A stretch of 64,000 bases of DNA from Streptomyces sp. V3I8 (lineage in GTDB: Bacteria > Actinomycetota > Actinomycetes > Streptomycetales > Streptomycetaceae), in contig NZ_JAUSZL010000002.1 in NCBI RefSeq assembly GCF_030817535.1, forward strand, positions 8,742,001 to 8,806,000, in the 5' to 3' direction. A program made the position numbers and the translations under genes. Positions 52,060 to 61,189 of the stretch are shown piece after piece. Each line of letters starts with the position of its first letter. Position 1 is the first letter of the stretch. The notes under the pieces are model-generated. The model searched no databases. It was not told where the DNA came from and saw only the letters and a list, made by a program, of their open reading frames with translations.

Positions 52060-55000
52060 CTAGGGCTTCTCGCCGCCGTAGAGGGTGCTCACCTCCTCGG
52101 CGGTGAGTGCCCGGTCGACGGCCCGGACCTCGTCGACCGCGCCGTTCCAGAAGTCGACGTTCGAACCGTCCCAGTGGGCACGGCCGACGGTCAGCGGGCC
52201 GGTGCTCCCGAGAGCGGTGCCCCCCGGGGCCGTCGCCGCGAGCTTCCCGTCGAGGTACAGGCGGATCTCGCCGGTGCCCGCGTCCCGTACCCCGACGAGG
52301 TGGTACCAGCGGCCGGTCTCCGCGGCGACGGCCACCTGGGCACGGCGTTCACCGGGGGTGCTGAAGGCGAAGCTGCCGTGCCCGTACTGCAGGTAGAACG
52401 GGTTGGCCGTGGCACGCGAGTCCTGGCTGACCGCCGTGCCGTAGTTGCCGGGGATCCCGTCGAGCCGGACCCACGCGGACACCGAGTAGCTGCCACTGGT
52501 GTCGAGCACCGGTCCCGCGGTTTCCGCGTACTGCTTCTGGCCGTCGAACTTCAGGGCGCTGCCGCTGACACCGTCGGTCCAGGAAGCGCCCTCGCGCAGC
52601 GTGAAGGGCTTCTTGTCGGGCCCCGTGTCCTCGGCGGTGGTACCGGTGCCCTCGTCGAAGGTCCAGTGACCGCCCCCCTTCAGCTCCTTCCTGCCCGCCG
52701 CGGCGCCGGCGGCGATGACCTTGAGGTTGACCTTCCGTACCTCGGCGGGATCCATCTTGATGTCCCGGCGGTCGTACGTGTACAGGCCGTTGAGCTCGTT
52801 CTCCAGGTCGGTGATCTGTGTGTAGACCGAGCCGGACAGCTCGGCGCCGGCCTGCTCGACGTAGAACTTCTCGGTGTTCTCGACGTACTTGCGGGTCAGC
52901 TCCGCCTTGGTGGTGACACCGCTGTAGATCACCGTCGGAGCGCCCGGCCACATGTGGCCCGGGGAGCGCAGGGTGAAGCCGCCGTGCTCGCCGTCCATGG
53001 CGGCCCGCTTGCCGTCGGGGAAGGGCGGGTCGTCGTTGTTGTAGTCGTGGTGGTCGAGGATGTCGCCCTTGCCCGAGTCACCCTTGGAGTTGCAGCAGTT
53101 GACACCGCTGTGGGCGTTGACGACACGGGACGGGTCGGCGGCCTTGACGGACTCGGTGAGACGGCCGGTCTCCTCGCGGTTCCACTCGCCCCAGCCCTCG
53201 TTGAAGACGATCCAGCCGATCACGGCGGGGGAGTTGTGGTGCTGGCGCATCATCTCCCGGCCCTGGTCGACGAACGCCTTCTGCCCCGTCTCGTTGGTGA
53301 TGTTCCCGGAGACGAAGTCCTGCCAGACGAGCAGGCCGAGTTTGTCGGCGTGGTAGAACCACCGCGCCGGCTCCACCTTGATGTGCTTGCGCACCGCGTT
53401 GAAGCCGAGCTTCTTGTGCGCCTCCAGGTCGAAGGCGAGGGCGTCGTCGCTGGGCGCGGTGTAGAGACCGTCGGGCCAGAAGCCCTGGTCGAGGGTGGCG
53501 AGGGAGAAGATCGGCTTGCCGTTGAGGACCAGCTTGTCGAAGCCGCCCACCTTCTTGACCTCGATCTTGCGCATACCGAAGTAGCTGCGGACCTTGTCGC
53601 TCGACCGGCCGTCGGTCAGGGTGACGTCGAGGTCGTACAGGTACGGGTCGTCGGGGCTCCACAGGTGCTGCTTCGCCACCGGCACGGTGAGCTTCTTGCC
53701 GGCCGCGCCACTGACCTTGCCGACGACCTTGCCACGGGCGTCACGGGCGACGGCCTCGACGCGGGCGGAGGAGGACGCGCCCTCGGCGTCGACCGTCACC
53801 GCGAGGGTGCTCGTGTCGATGTCGGGCGTGGTGACGACGTTCCCGATCGAGGCGGGAGCCACTGGCTCCATCCACACGGTCTGCCAGATGCCGGAGGTCT
53901 GCGTGTAGAAGATGCCGCCCGGGTTCGTGGACTGCTTGCCCATGGGCTGGTCCGCGCCACCGGTGTCGGTGACGGCGACCACGATCTCCTGCTTGCCGCT
54001 CCCCTTCAGGGCATCCGTGATGTCGACGCCGAAGGCGTTGTAACCGCCGGTGTGCTCGGCGACCTTTTTGCCGTTGACGTAGATACGGGACTGGTAGTCG
54101 ACGGCCCCGAAGTTGAGCTTGAGCCGGTTCGAGCGGCTGTCCTTGCCGACCTTCCAGTTCTTGGGCACGTCGATGGTCCGGCGGTAGAACATGTGGTCCT
54201 CGTGCCGTTCGAGCCCGGAGAGCTGCGACTCGACCGGGAACGGCACGATGATCTTCTCGTCGAGGTTCCTGCCGAAGACCGGCTGCTCACCCGCCTCGGC
54301 ACCGCTGAACTGCCAAGGTCCGTTGAGGTTCTCCCACTTGGACCGCTTCTGCTGCGGACGCGGGTACTCGGGCAGCGGGTGCTTCTTGTCGACCTTGTCG
54401 CCCCACTTGGTGGTGAGACGGTGCGTGGAGCCGTTCTCCGCGTAGCGGATGACCTTCGGTACGGCCTTGCCGCCGGCCGTCAGACCGCCCGCACCGTCGT
54501 AGGAGACCCGGACCAGCTGGTTCTTCTGGATCGGCTCCGCGAGGTTCACGTACAGGGAGGAGGAGTCCCCGGGGACCGACGTGACCGACTTGACCGGCAT
54601 GGCGGTCGTGTCGGCCTCGACCTTCAGATGGTCCTCGGCCGCCTGGAGGCCGCCCACCTTGCCCTCGAATCGGGCGCGCAGCCGCTGCCCGTTCTCGGCG
54701 ACGGTGAGCTCCACCGGGAAGACCTCGAAGTCGGCCGGCGGGGTGAACGCGGACATCGGCACGACCTGCTTGGCCAGCGTCGGCGTCGACCAGCGCAGGT
54801 ACATGTTGGCGCCGCCGGTGTCCTGGAACAGCTCCAGACGGAACGTGTGCTTCTCGCCCGCGGTCAGCTTGACGGCCTGGCTGGTCTGCTCCCGGTCCCA
54901 GTCGCCCTCCCAGTGGTCGATGACGGGCTCGTCGTCGATGTAGAGCCGGAAGCCGTTGTCGCCGATGGCGTAGAAGGTGTAGTCACCGGTGGCCGGCGCC

Positions 55001-55353
55001 TCGATCTGACCCGTCCAGCGGGCGGTCGTGTGCTCCGTCTTGCCGGTGAACTCCTTGAAGGTGTCGGTCAGACCGGAGAAGTTGATCTGCGGGTCGAGTG
55101 TCGTACCACCGAGTTCGGCGAAGTCCCGGGCGCCCGGGGCCGACATGCTGAAGTACTCGCCCTTGAGGCCGTGCGTCACGACGGCGGCCTGTCCGGCAGC
55201 GCCGGCGGCGGACGCCGAGGTACCGCTCGTCAACTCGGAGGCCGCCGCGGTGGGCAGCATTCCGCTCGGGGGCAGCACCAGGGCCGCCGTGGCGAACAGT
55301 GCCAGCACCCTGGCTCTGCGTCGGACGCTGGGGCGGGTGTCGTGTCGTCTCAT
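52060..55353 (-). CDS. Secreted family 2 glycoside hydrolase with PA14 and LamG domains
   Basis: 1097 residues from ATG at 55353 (GAGGAAAGG upstream). Signal peptide, then a PA14 domain (KGEYFSMSAPGARDF ... ATGDYTFYAIGDNGFRLYIDDEPVIDHW), GH2 sugar-binding and Ig-like domains (ENLNGPWQFSGAEAG; GIFYTQTSGIWQTVWMEPV), a TIM barrel with IGWIVFNEGWGEWNREETG that carries the acid/base Glu, and a C-terminal LamG domain (GYSVSAWVRLDGIPG-like). Substrate is unknown: beta-mannosidase, galactosidase and glucuronidase are all GH2 activities. It may work on the wall material that also yields alpha-mannan. Confidence 0.9.
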   Translation of the reverse strand: MRRHDTRPSVRRRARVLALFATAALVLPPSGMLPTAAASELTSGTSASAAGAAGQAAVVTHGLKGEYFSMSAPGARDFAELGGTTLDPQINFSGLTDTFKEFTGKTEHTTARWTGQIEAPATGDYTFYAIGDNGFRLYIDDEPVIDHWEGDWDREQTSQAVKLTAGEKHTFRLELFQDTGGANMYLRWSTPTLAKQVVPMSAFTPPADFEVFPVELTVAENGQRLRARFEGKVGGLQAAEDHLKVEADTTAMPVKSVTSVPGDSSSLYVNLAEPIQKNQLVRVSYDGAGGLTAGGKAVPKVIRYAENGSTHRLTTKWGDKVDKKHPLPEYPRPQQKRSKWENLNGPWQFSGAEAGEQPVFGRNLDEKIIVPFPVESQLSGLERHEDHMFYRRTIDVPKNWKVGKDSRSNRLKLNFGAVDYQSRIYVNGKKVAEHTGGYNAFGVDITDALKGSGKQEIVVAVTDTGGADQPMGKQSTNPGGIFYTQTSGIWQTVWMEPVAPASIGNVVTTPDIDTSTLAVTVDAEGASSSARVEAVARDARGKVVGKVSGAAGKKLTVPVAKQHLWSPDDPYLYDLDVTLTDGRSSDKVRSYFGMRKIEVKKVGGFDKLVLNGKPIFSLATLDQGFWPDGLYTAPSDDALAFDLEAHKKLGFNAVRKHIKVEPARWFYHADKLGLLVWQDFVSGNITNETGQKAFVDQGREMMRQHHNSPAVIGWIVFNEGWGEWNREETGRLTESVKAADPSRVVNAHSGVNCCNSKGDSGKGDILDHHDYNNDDPPFPDGKRAAMDGEHGGFTLRSPGHMWPGAPTVIYSGVTTKAELTRKYVENTEKFYVEQAGAELSGSVYTQITDLENELNGLYTYDRRDIKMDPAEVRKVNLKVIAAGAAAGRKELKGGGHWTFDEGTGTTAEDTGPDKKPFTLREGASWTDGVSGSALKFDGQKQYAETAGPVLDTSGSYSVSAWVRLDGIPGNYGTAVSQDSRATANPFYLQYGHGSFAFSTPGERRAQVAVAAETGRWYHLVGVRDAGTGEIRLYLDGKLAATAPGGTALGSTGPLTVGRAHWDGSNVDFWNGAVDEVRAVDRALTAEEVSTLYGGEKP

Positions 55354-55475
55354 CGGACCTTTCCTCGTACAGAGGCCGTGACCGCGTTCGACTGCCGGGG
55401 CAGGGTTACGAGTTCCTGCGAGGAAACCCGTAGGGAGAAGCTGCACACCGGCTGAGGCGGGTTCGGTAAGCGGCC

Positions 55476-55491
55476 TTTTCAACGTTGGAAA
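55476..55491. promoter_or_regulatory. LacI-like operator upstream of the GH2 gene
   Basis: TTTTCAACGTTGGAAA is a near-palindrome with the central AACGTT typical of LacI-family sites, 123 bp upstream of the GH2 start. It differs from the GTTAACGAYAAC sites, so a different regulator may act here. Confidence 0.4.
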
Positions 55492-55722
55492 CCCTCTGCC
55501 AGCGGTATGACAGCACGCCCACAGGAACCTGTCCAGACCTCGCGCAGCACTCTGTTGTCCGGCGTCACGGTGGACGGGTGCCGGGGCGGGGCGAAGGTGT
55601 GGGATGGGGGGAGAAGGGGTATGGCGGGAGAGGTGCGCTGGTCAACGCGGTTTGCGGGGGCTTGAGTTCGGTGCGGAGGGGCTTTCCCGGGGTGGCGGGA
55701 GTGGGTTGTTGCGGAATTCGGG

Positions 55723-55758
55723 TTGCTGTCGGTGCTGTCGGTGCTGTCGGTGCTGTCG
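55723..55758. repeat. 9-bp tandem repeat, four units
   Basis: Four units of GTGCTGTCG (the first begins TTG) run head to tail in noncoding DNA. Confidence 0.85.
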
Positions 55759-55910
55759 GCGTCGACGGTGTCGGCCGGTTGCGGCTTGTGCCGTGTGAGG
55801 TCGGGGCCGGTGAGGCGTTGTTGAACGGGCGTGTGGTTGGTTCGTGTTTGGCAGCATTGGTTTGCTGATGCACGGAAGTGGGTGGGGTGGGTCGCGCGTG
55901 GAGGGTTGCT

Positions 55911-55952
<42 letters not shown>

Positions 55953-56280
55953 GCGGGCAGTCCCAGGACCGATCCGAGCGGCGAGTGGCACGGAAACCGG
56001 GCACGCGGGGATGGAGGGCGAGGACCACGGGGTCCGGGCCGCCGCGGTGAGGCCGGCGCCCCGGTGGTGGACCTGGTCGTCCAGCCGTCCGGTGCCGCCA
56101 CCGGCCCGGTCGCGCCGCGGACCATCGTCTCCGAACTGCGCGTCCCCCGCACCGGCGACCAGGCGCTGCTGATCACCGACCCCGTCCGCCCCGGCGGCTA
56201 CCTGTACAGCCGGAGACGGTGTGACGCCGCGACACCGTGACGCCGCGACCTCGCCACCGTAGGAAGAACACGGACCCTTA

Positions 56281-56314
56281 CGAGCTCGTGCACGACAAGT
56301 GGTGAGACGTCGAG
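56281..56314 (+). repeat. Left terminal inverted repeat of the IS5-like element
   Basis: 34 bp, perfect complement of 57167-57200. The target triplet TTA lies just outside. Confidence 0.92.
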
Positions 56315-56334
56315 GGCCTCGGTGAGGCCTGTGT

Positions 56335-57118
56335 TCACGCTTGCCTTGTCGAGTGCAGGTCTGCGGTCTGCTGGTAGGACAGCAGGCCGGCGATGGCCTG
56401 TACGGTGTCGCTCATGTGCTCGCGGCGGCCGAGGGGTCGGGCCAGAACCCGCCAGTTCTTCAGATGGGCGATGCCGTGCTCGACCCTGATACGCCGCGAG
56501 GAGTGTGCCTTGCGCTGGCGCTCGTACATCTCCTCGTACCAGTCGGGGGCGTTCTTCTTGGACTTCCGGTGCGGGGGCGTCACCACCCGGTCACCTGTCT
56601 GAGCGCCCAGGCCCTGGTAGCCGGCATCCGCGAGGATCTCCACCGCGGGCCCGTCGGCCAGGAGCTTGACCAGCCCTAACTGGCGGGCGTGGGTGATGTC
56701 CGCACAGCTCGCGGGACGGGCTGGGCTGCACTGCAGCACCCGGCCCTTGCCGTTCGTGACCACCATGGATTTGACGGCTTTCTGCTTGTTGTCACCGGAG
56801 ATGAACTTGTCCCGGTGCTTGCGCCCGACGGCGGGCCGCCGGACCCGGATCTGCGTGCCGTCGATGATGCCGGTCGTCCCACTGGTGCCGAGATGCTCGA
56901 CGACCTCGGCCAGGGTCCGTAGCCGCACGCCGGGGCTGACGATGCAGCCGGTCGACGAAGACCAACTGGTGTTTCGGCCCGCCGCCCACGGCCCGCTTCC
57001 GTGGTCGAGAGGCTGGCTTGGCCCGGTGACCCTCATGCCACAACGGACCTATCCCGGCTACGAGTTCAGCGACCGCATCGCCCGTCAGGCCTGTGATGCG
57101 ACAGTTGCTGGTGATCAC
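56335..57118 (-). pseudogene. IS5-family transposase, internally deleted
   Basis: Two frames make up one transposase. The first (from GTG at 57118: ITSNCRITGLTGDAVAEL ... HQLVFVDRL) holds the N-terminus; the second (GCIVSPGVRLRTLAEVVEHL to the stop at 56335) holds the DDE catalytic core: Asp in GIIDGTQI, Asp in ILADAGYQG and Glu in RVEHGIAHLKNW. At the junction near 56950 a helix segment normal for the family is missing, judged to be about 40 residues. The catalytic residues survive but are out of frame, so no active enzyme is expected. Confidence 0.8.
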
Positions 57119-57166
57119 TGCACGAGTCCTGATTCCCACCACCCGACCATGATCAACCATCACGGG

Positions 57167-57200
57167 CTCGACGTCTCACCACTTGTCGTGCACGAGCTCG
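57167..57200 (-). repeat. Right terminal inverted repeat of the IS5-like element
   Basis: 34 bp, perfect complement of the left end; TTA target triplet follows at 57201. Confidence 0.92.
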
Positions 57201-57289
57201 TTAGGTGTCGTGTATTCCAGCTTGGACAATCCTCGTTGGTCACTCTGAGTGGCGAAGGCCGTGTTCGTGGTGCCCCCTCGGACGGATAG

Positions 57290-57846
57290 GTTCACCGTGG
57301 TGCGTTCGAGTTCGACGCGAACCCTGCCATCGGTCCGGCTGCCATCCACACCCTTGCTTCCTGCGAGTGGGTCCGCAAAGGGCTGCCGCTGTGCCTGATC
57401 GGCGACAGCGGGACCGGCAAGTCGCACCTGCTGATCGCGCTGGGCGCCGAGGCCGCGATGGCGGGGTTCCGGGTCAAGTACGTGCTGGCGACCAAGCTGG
57501 TCAACGAGCTCGTGGAAGCCGCCGACGAGAAGGTGCTGACCAAGACGATCGCCCGCTACGGACGGGGCGATCTTCTCTGTATTGACGAGCTGGGTTATAT
57601 GGAGCTTGACCGGCACGGCGCCGAACTGCTGTTCCAGGTTCTGACCGAGCGTGAGGAAAAGAACAGCATGGCGATCGCCTCCAAAGAGTCGTTCTCCTCG
57701 TGGACCAAGACGTTCACCGACCCCCGGCTCTGCGCGCCGCCATGAACCGCCTCCTCACCTTCGGCGGCAACATCATCGAGACCGGCAGCGACTCCTACCG
57801 CCTGGCCCACACCAGAGCACGTCAACAGGCCACCGCAGCCTCTTAA
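57290..57846 (+). pseudogene. IstB-like ATPase remnant of an IS21-family element
   Basis: The N-terminal third is missing (a TAG precedes the frame at 57287). The remaining part holds Walker A (LIGDSGTGKSHLLIAL), VKYVLATKLVNELVEAA, Walker B (LLCIDELGYMELD) and ASKESFSSWTKTFTDPRLCA. A small indel near 57740 moves the C-terminus (LLTFGGNIIETGSDSYRLAHTRAR) into another frame, ending at TAA 57844. The partner transposase IstA is not found in this window. Confidence 0.85.
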
Positions 57847-57931
57847 TCGACCACATCCGGGGGTGCCCATACAGGCCGACGACCGAGCATGCATCATGAT
57901 CGGATACCGGCAGCGCACGAAACGGGGGAAA

Positions 57932-58564
57932 ATGATGGCAGCTCCAGCAGAAGCTGAATCCCACCAGGCTGCGGACTCAGCGAGAGCTTCGCAGCCATCC
58001 GGCGGACTGATCATCTTCTTGAACGGCACATCGAGTTCTGGGAAGTCGAGCATCGCCAAGGCACTCCTCACGGTCCTGGACGACATGTACTTCCACATGC
58101 CGGTGGACGCCTTCCACGCCATGCGGGCGCGGCGGGACATCGCACCGGACGAACTGTCCTCCGTGCTCAGGCACACCTGGATGGGCTTCCACCGCGCGGT
58201 CGCTGGCATGGCTGCGGGCGGCAACAACATCGTGGTGGACCACGTCCTGAGCGAGCAGTGGCGTCTGCTCGACTGCCTCGCCCTCTTCGCCCCCGAAGAC
58301 GTGGTACTGGTCGGAGTGTACTGCCCCTTGCAGGAACTGGAACGGCGCGAGCAAGAGCGCGGGGACCGCCCCCCGGGGCTGGCCGCACGCCAGATCACCC
58401 AGGTCCATGCCCACAGCCTCTACGACATCGAGTGCGACACGAGCACCACCAGTGCGGCCGACTGCGCTCAACAGATCAAGGACTTCCTACCGCACCGCCC
58501 GACCCCCACCGCATTCGAGAAGCTGAAGGCGAATCCCCCGGCCGGTCAGCCACTGGTTGGCTGA
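57932..58564 (+). CDS. Chloramphenicol phosphotransferase-like P-loop kinase
   Basis: 210 residues from ATG at 57932 (57935 has better spacing to GGGGG; an upstream ATG at 57863 is less likely). Walker A is LIIFLNGTSSSGKSSIAKALL, and MPVDAFHAMRARRD supplies the likely catalytic Asp, as in CPT of S. venezuelae. The lid part (YCPLQELERREQERGDRPPGLAARQITQVHAHSLYDIE) is also CPT-like. Such enzymes phosphorylate small hydroxylated substrates and can confer chloramphenicol resistance. It lies between the istB remnant and an IS21-like end, so it may be cargo. Confidence 0.85.
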   Translation: MMAAPAEAESHQAADSARASQPSGGLIIFLNGTSSSGKSSIAKALLTVLDDMYFHMPVDAFHAMRARRDIAPDELSSVLRHTWMGFHRAVAGMAAGGNNIVVDHVLSEQWRLLDCLALFAPEDVVLVGVYCPLQELERREQERGDRPPGLAARQITQVHAHSLYDIECDTSTTSAADCAQQIKDFLPHRPTPTAFEKLKANPPAGQPLVG

Positions 58565-58615
58565 TCCCTGGCCCCCTCCGAATGCCCGGCTCAGGCGAGC
58601 ACGGACAACGGTGGG

Positions 58616-58703
58616 TGGGGCCAAAATACTCGTTCAAATCACGCCCTCATGATTGGCACCTGGGGCCACAGGACTCGTTCCTCTGGGGCCAACCGACACG
58701 TTC
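58616..58703. repeat. Three 20-bp repeats resembling an IS21-family end
   Basis: TGGGGCCA-N7-CGTTC-type units occur at 58616-58635, 58661-58680 and 58684-58703. Multiple short repeats at the ends are usual for IS21 elements, where they bind IstA. With the istB remnant on the other side of the kinase gene, this probably marks one end of a decayed element. Confidence 0.55.
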
Positions 58704-58825
58704 GAAGCCACGCGTTCGAGCTGTTGCTGGAGCGTCGTGCGGATGGCGGCGGGGAGGTGGCCGGCGCGCACCGATTGGACGATCTGTTTCGCGATGTGCC
58801 GCAGCTTGGTTTCGTATGCGGTCAC
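58704..58825 (-). pseudogene. Truncated gene start next to the IS21-like end
   Basis: On the minus strand, MTAYETKLRHIAKQIVQSVRAG followed by HLPAAIRTTLQQQLER has good coding character but then runs straight into the repeat units. I read it as the 5' part of a gene cut by the element. No family assigned. Confidence 0.35.
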
Positions 58826-58937
58826 AGCACCCTCATGAATCCTCAGGTGAGCGACCCATCTCGAGGCGCCCTTCGAGGGGACTCGCGATCACGAGCCTCG
58901 AGCGAGTCCGATCCCGGCCTGAATATCGCTGGGGGTT

Positions 58938-59222
58938 CTACCAACCCATATTCTTGGCCACCTCGGCCTGTGCTGCGGCGATCTCTTCCTCGGTGGACTC
59001 GATGATGTCCACCTCTTCCAAGCGTGCCAGCAGGTCCACGAGAGCCTGCTTCTGAGCTGGGTGCGTGATCGGCACGGCGTTCAGGTCGGCGCTCATCAGC
59101 CAGTCGAACAGCACGATGGCGTCAGCACGCCACAGGCGGAGATCGATGGTTGGTGTAGACCCCCAGGGGAAACCAATTTCCATGTGAGCATCTTGCCAGG
59201 TCAACGTGCTGTAGCGCGTCAC
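58938..59222 (-). CDS. Hypothetical protein
   Basis: 94 residues from GTG at 59222, or 81 from ATG at 59183; no strong RBS decides. Features: MEIGFPWGSTPTIDLRLWRA, then two helices (DAIVLFDWLMSAD; QKQALVDLLARLEEVDI) and an acidic coiled segment (ESTEEEIAAAQAEVAKNMGW). It looks like a soluble helical protein, possibly of the small antitoxin or immunity kind, but nothing proves this. Confidence 0.6.
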   Translation of the reverse strand: MTRYSTLTWQDAHMEIGFPWGSTPTIDLRLWRADAIVLFDWLMSADLNAVPITHPAQKQALVDLLARLEEVDIIESTEEEIAAAQAEVAKNMGW

Positions 59223-59253
59223 AGGTAGCCGGTCGCGAGGAGGTCGACGGGGT

Positions 59254-59388
59254 ATTCACACCCGAGCCCGGTTCGGGTACACCGCACCGGTCGGCACGAC
59301 CGACGACGCCCGTTCCCGCCGGATCACCGTGCACCTCCCCGCGGACTACGCCCGCCGCCTGTTCGAATGTCGGACGATCGCGCGCTGA
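59254..59388 (+). pseudogene. Short coding remnant
   Basis: One frame ending at TGA 59386-59388 reads RARFGYTAPVGTTDDARSRR, then ITVHLPADYARRLFECRTIAR, with strong third-position GC. No start is visible. It may be the C-terminus of a lost transposase or regulator. Confidence 0.3.
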
Positions 59389-59441
59389 GGGCAGACTGAA
59401 AATCCTTCTCGCCTGTCGGACCTGGTTGCCACACTGGGTGG

Positions 59442-60431
59442 ATGAACGAGGGATCATCCATTCGGTGGCAGGCGGCGGCGCAGCAGATCGATGCCCGGAT
59501 CGAGGAACTCCGGCCTGAGGCCGATCGCCACGTGATCGGTCAGCACGTGATCTCCAAAGTGCTGCTCAAGCGCTTCGCCGTTCCGTTCGGCAGTAATGGG
59601 CTCAAGCTCGTGCCGTTCAACCTTGAGCACCCCGACCGTTTGCACAAGATGGCGAGTCCGCGCGAATGCGGCAAGGTCCCGTACTTCGCACGCTTCGCTT
59701 CCGCCTCCCTGGAACAGGTATGGGGCAAGCTCGAGACACGGATACCCGACGCGGCGCGTGCGGTGGATCGAGGCGACGTCTTCCAGCGTGAACAGCATGT
59801 ACAGACCCTGAAGGATCTCATCGCCCTGCATCTGGTCCGCTCCCTGAACTACCGCCACGTCCACGAGCGCATCTTCACCAACGTCTACACCGAGCACCGC
59901 ACCGCCCTGCTTACCGACAAGTCCGACCTGCTGCGCCTCGCGGTACTGCAACGCAGCGGACTTCACCTCTCTGGACCGCAGGGTCTGGCCGCAGCGGCAG
60001 ACCAGATCTTGAGCCCGCACCTGGCGAACTTCGAGACCGGTGCGGACTTCCGGGCGCGGATCGAGGACACCTTTGCCAAAGCGAAGGAGATGATCAGAGA
60101 TGCCGGTCTGGAGATTCTTGTGCCCGCCGCCGGGGAATTCCTCCTGGGCGACACCCCGGCCCTGGCGATTCAGCAGAGGGGAAACAAAACTGCCTTCAAC
60201 GTTGCGATTGGCGACTCCACCGCCATTGTGTTGCCTTTCGGCCCCAAACATCTCTTGGTCGGCAGGACCCCCCGCAACGGTCTGAGCATTGCCACCGAGG
60301 AGACAGTTGGCTTCCTCAATCGGCTTCAGATCGAGGCAGCGCAGCAGCGCGTCTACCTCCGGCCCCGCAGCGGCCAGGACGCACTCGTCCGCGGTTACCT
60401 CAAACAGGGCAGCCGGAGTGTCAGGAGATAG
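59442..60431 (+). CDS. DUF4238-like protein
   Basis: 329 residues from ATG at 59442. HVIGQHVISKVLLKRFAVPFGSNGLKLVPFNLEH fits the N-terminal signature of DUF4238 (a His-x-x-x-x-x-x-L-x-x-F pattern). Helical middle (EQHVQTLKDLIALHLVRSL) and a C-terminal beta domain (GEFLLGDTPALAIQQ; AIVLPFGPKHLLVGRT) are also typical. The family's function is unknown; members often sit on mobile islands. GC is slightly lower than in core genes here. Confidence 0.75.
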   Translation: MNEGSSIRWQAAAQQIDARIEELRPEADRHVIGQHVISKVLLKRFAVPFGSNGLKLVPFNLEHPDRLHKMASPRECGKVPYFARFASASLEQVWGKLETRIPDAARAVDRGDVFQREQHVQTLKDLIALHLVRSLNYRHVHERIFTNVYTEHRTALLTDKSDLLRLAVLQRSGLHLSGPQGLAAAADQILSPHLANFETGADFRARIEDTFAKAKEMIRDAGLEILVPAAGEFLLGDTPALAIQQRGNKTAFNVAIGDSTAIVLPFGPKHLLVGRTPRNGLSIATEETVGFLNRLQIEAAQQRVYLRPRSGQDALVRGYLKQGSRSVRR

Positions 60432-60552
60432 AAGTCCGCACGCGGCGTCGCTCCGTGCCGCGGATAGTCAGGAGAGGGATACAGGGCTCGAAGCGTTCGT
60501 CGAACGGTGGCGCCCGGGCGCGGGCCGCTCGTGAGTGCTGCGCGTGCAGGGG

Positions 60553-61103
60553 TCAGCTCTGTGCGCGGGTGCTCGTGAAGCGCACGGCCGGTCCCCAGCT
60601 CTCGCGGGTGGTAGCCAGGCACCACTGGCACAGCGAGAGTCCGCCGCTGCCGTACCAGTGGGTGGGCTGCTGGCGGCCGGCACACGCTCCGACGTAACTG
60701 CTGGAAGTGGTGAACGTAGAGGGGGACGGCTCGCTGATCGGCGGGGAGTGCTGGTCATCGCTGGCTGTCCTGTCCGAGGTGACGGGGCGGGGGATCACCG
60801 CGGTGGCGAGGACAGTGCGGCTGAATGACGGGATCTCCAGGATGGTGCCGGGAGTGCAGTAGCTGCACGCACGCACGTCCGCAGCGAGCAGCCGGCGAGC
60901 TTCGTCGCGGTGGAGAGCCTGGCGCCGATGCTGAGTTCCACAACCCACTCCGGCTGTGCCGGCCGGGACCGGCGGGCGCGCGCCTGCTCGGCTTCGCGCC
61001 GTTGCACGGCCGCGATTTGGGCGTCGATGCGCTTGAGCCACATGGCGTGCCAGGTCCTGAGCGTGGTCAGTCGTGCCAGATCGGGAGGCAGGTCCTCGAA
61101 CAT
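60553..61103 (-). pseudogene. Frameshifted DUF6233-like gene
   Basis: The start MFEDLPPDLARLTTLRTWHAMW, then AQPEWVVELSIGA, matches streptomycete DUF6233 proteins. Near 60925 the frame is lost: the next conserved segment, LHRDEARRLLAADVRACSYCTPGT, lies one base over and continues to a Cys-rich end (CAGRQQPTHWYGSGGLSLCQWC). Family members normally have a further stretch between these segments, so a small deletion probably caused the shift. Confidence 0.6.
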
Positions 61104-61189
61104 ACTCGCGCTCTTGTGACTGAGCACGAAACCTGGCCCGATAGGACAACTTCAATGCACAGCAGTCGGCCACCCGGCGTAAAACCGGG

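Larger units (their letters stand above)
56281..57200 (-). mobile_element. IS5-like insertion sequence with complete ends
   Basis: 920 bp bounded by perfect 34-bp terminal inverted repeats (56281-56314 and 57167-57200; each starts CGAGCTCGTGCACGACAAGT). The bases on either side are TTA (56278-56280 and 57201-57203), matching the TNA target duplication of this family. The ends are intact, but the transposase carries an internal deletion, so the element needs an enzyme supplied from elsewhere to move. It lies beside an istB remnant. Confidence 0.88.

Noticed and set aside
52174..55455. 1093-residue plus-strand frame opposite the GH2 gene
   Set aside because: Antisense shadow created by high GC; Val/Gly/Asp/Leu-rich repeats with no family features, while the minus strand encodes PA14, GH2 and LamG.
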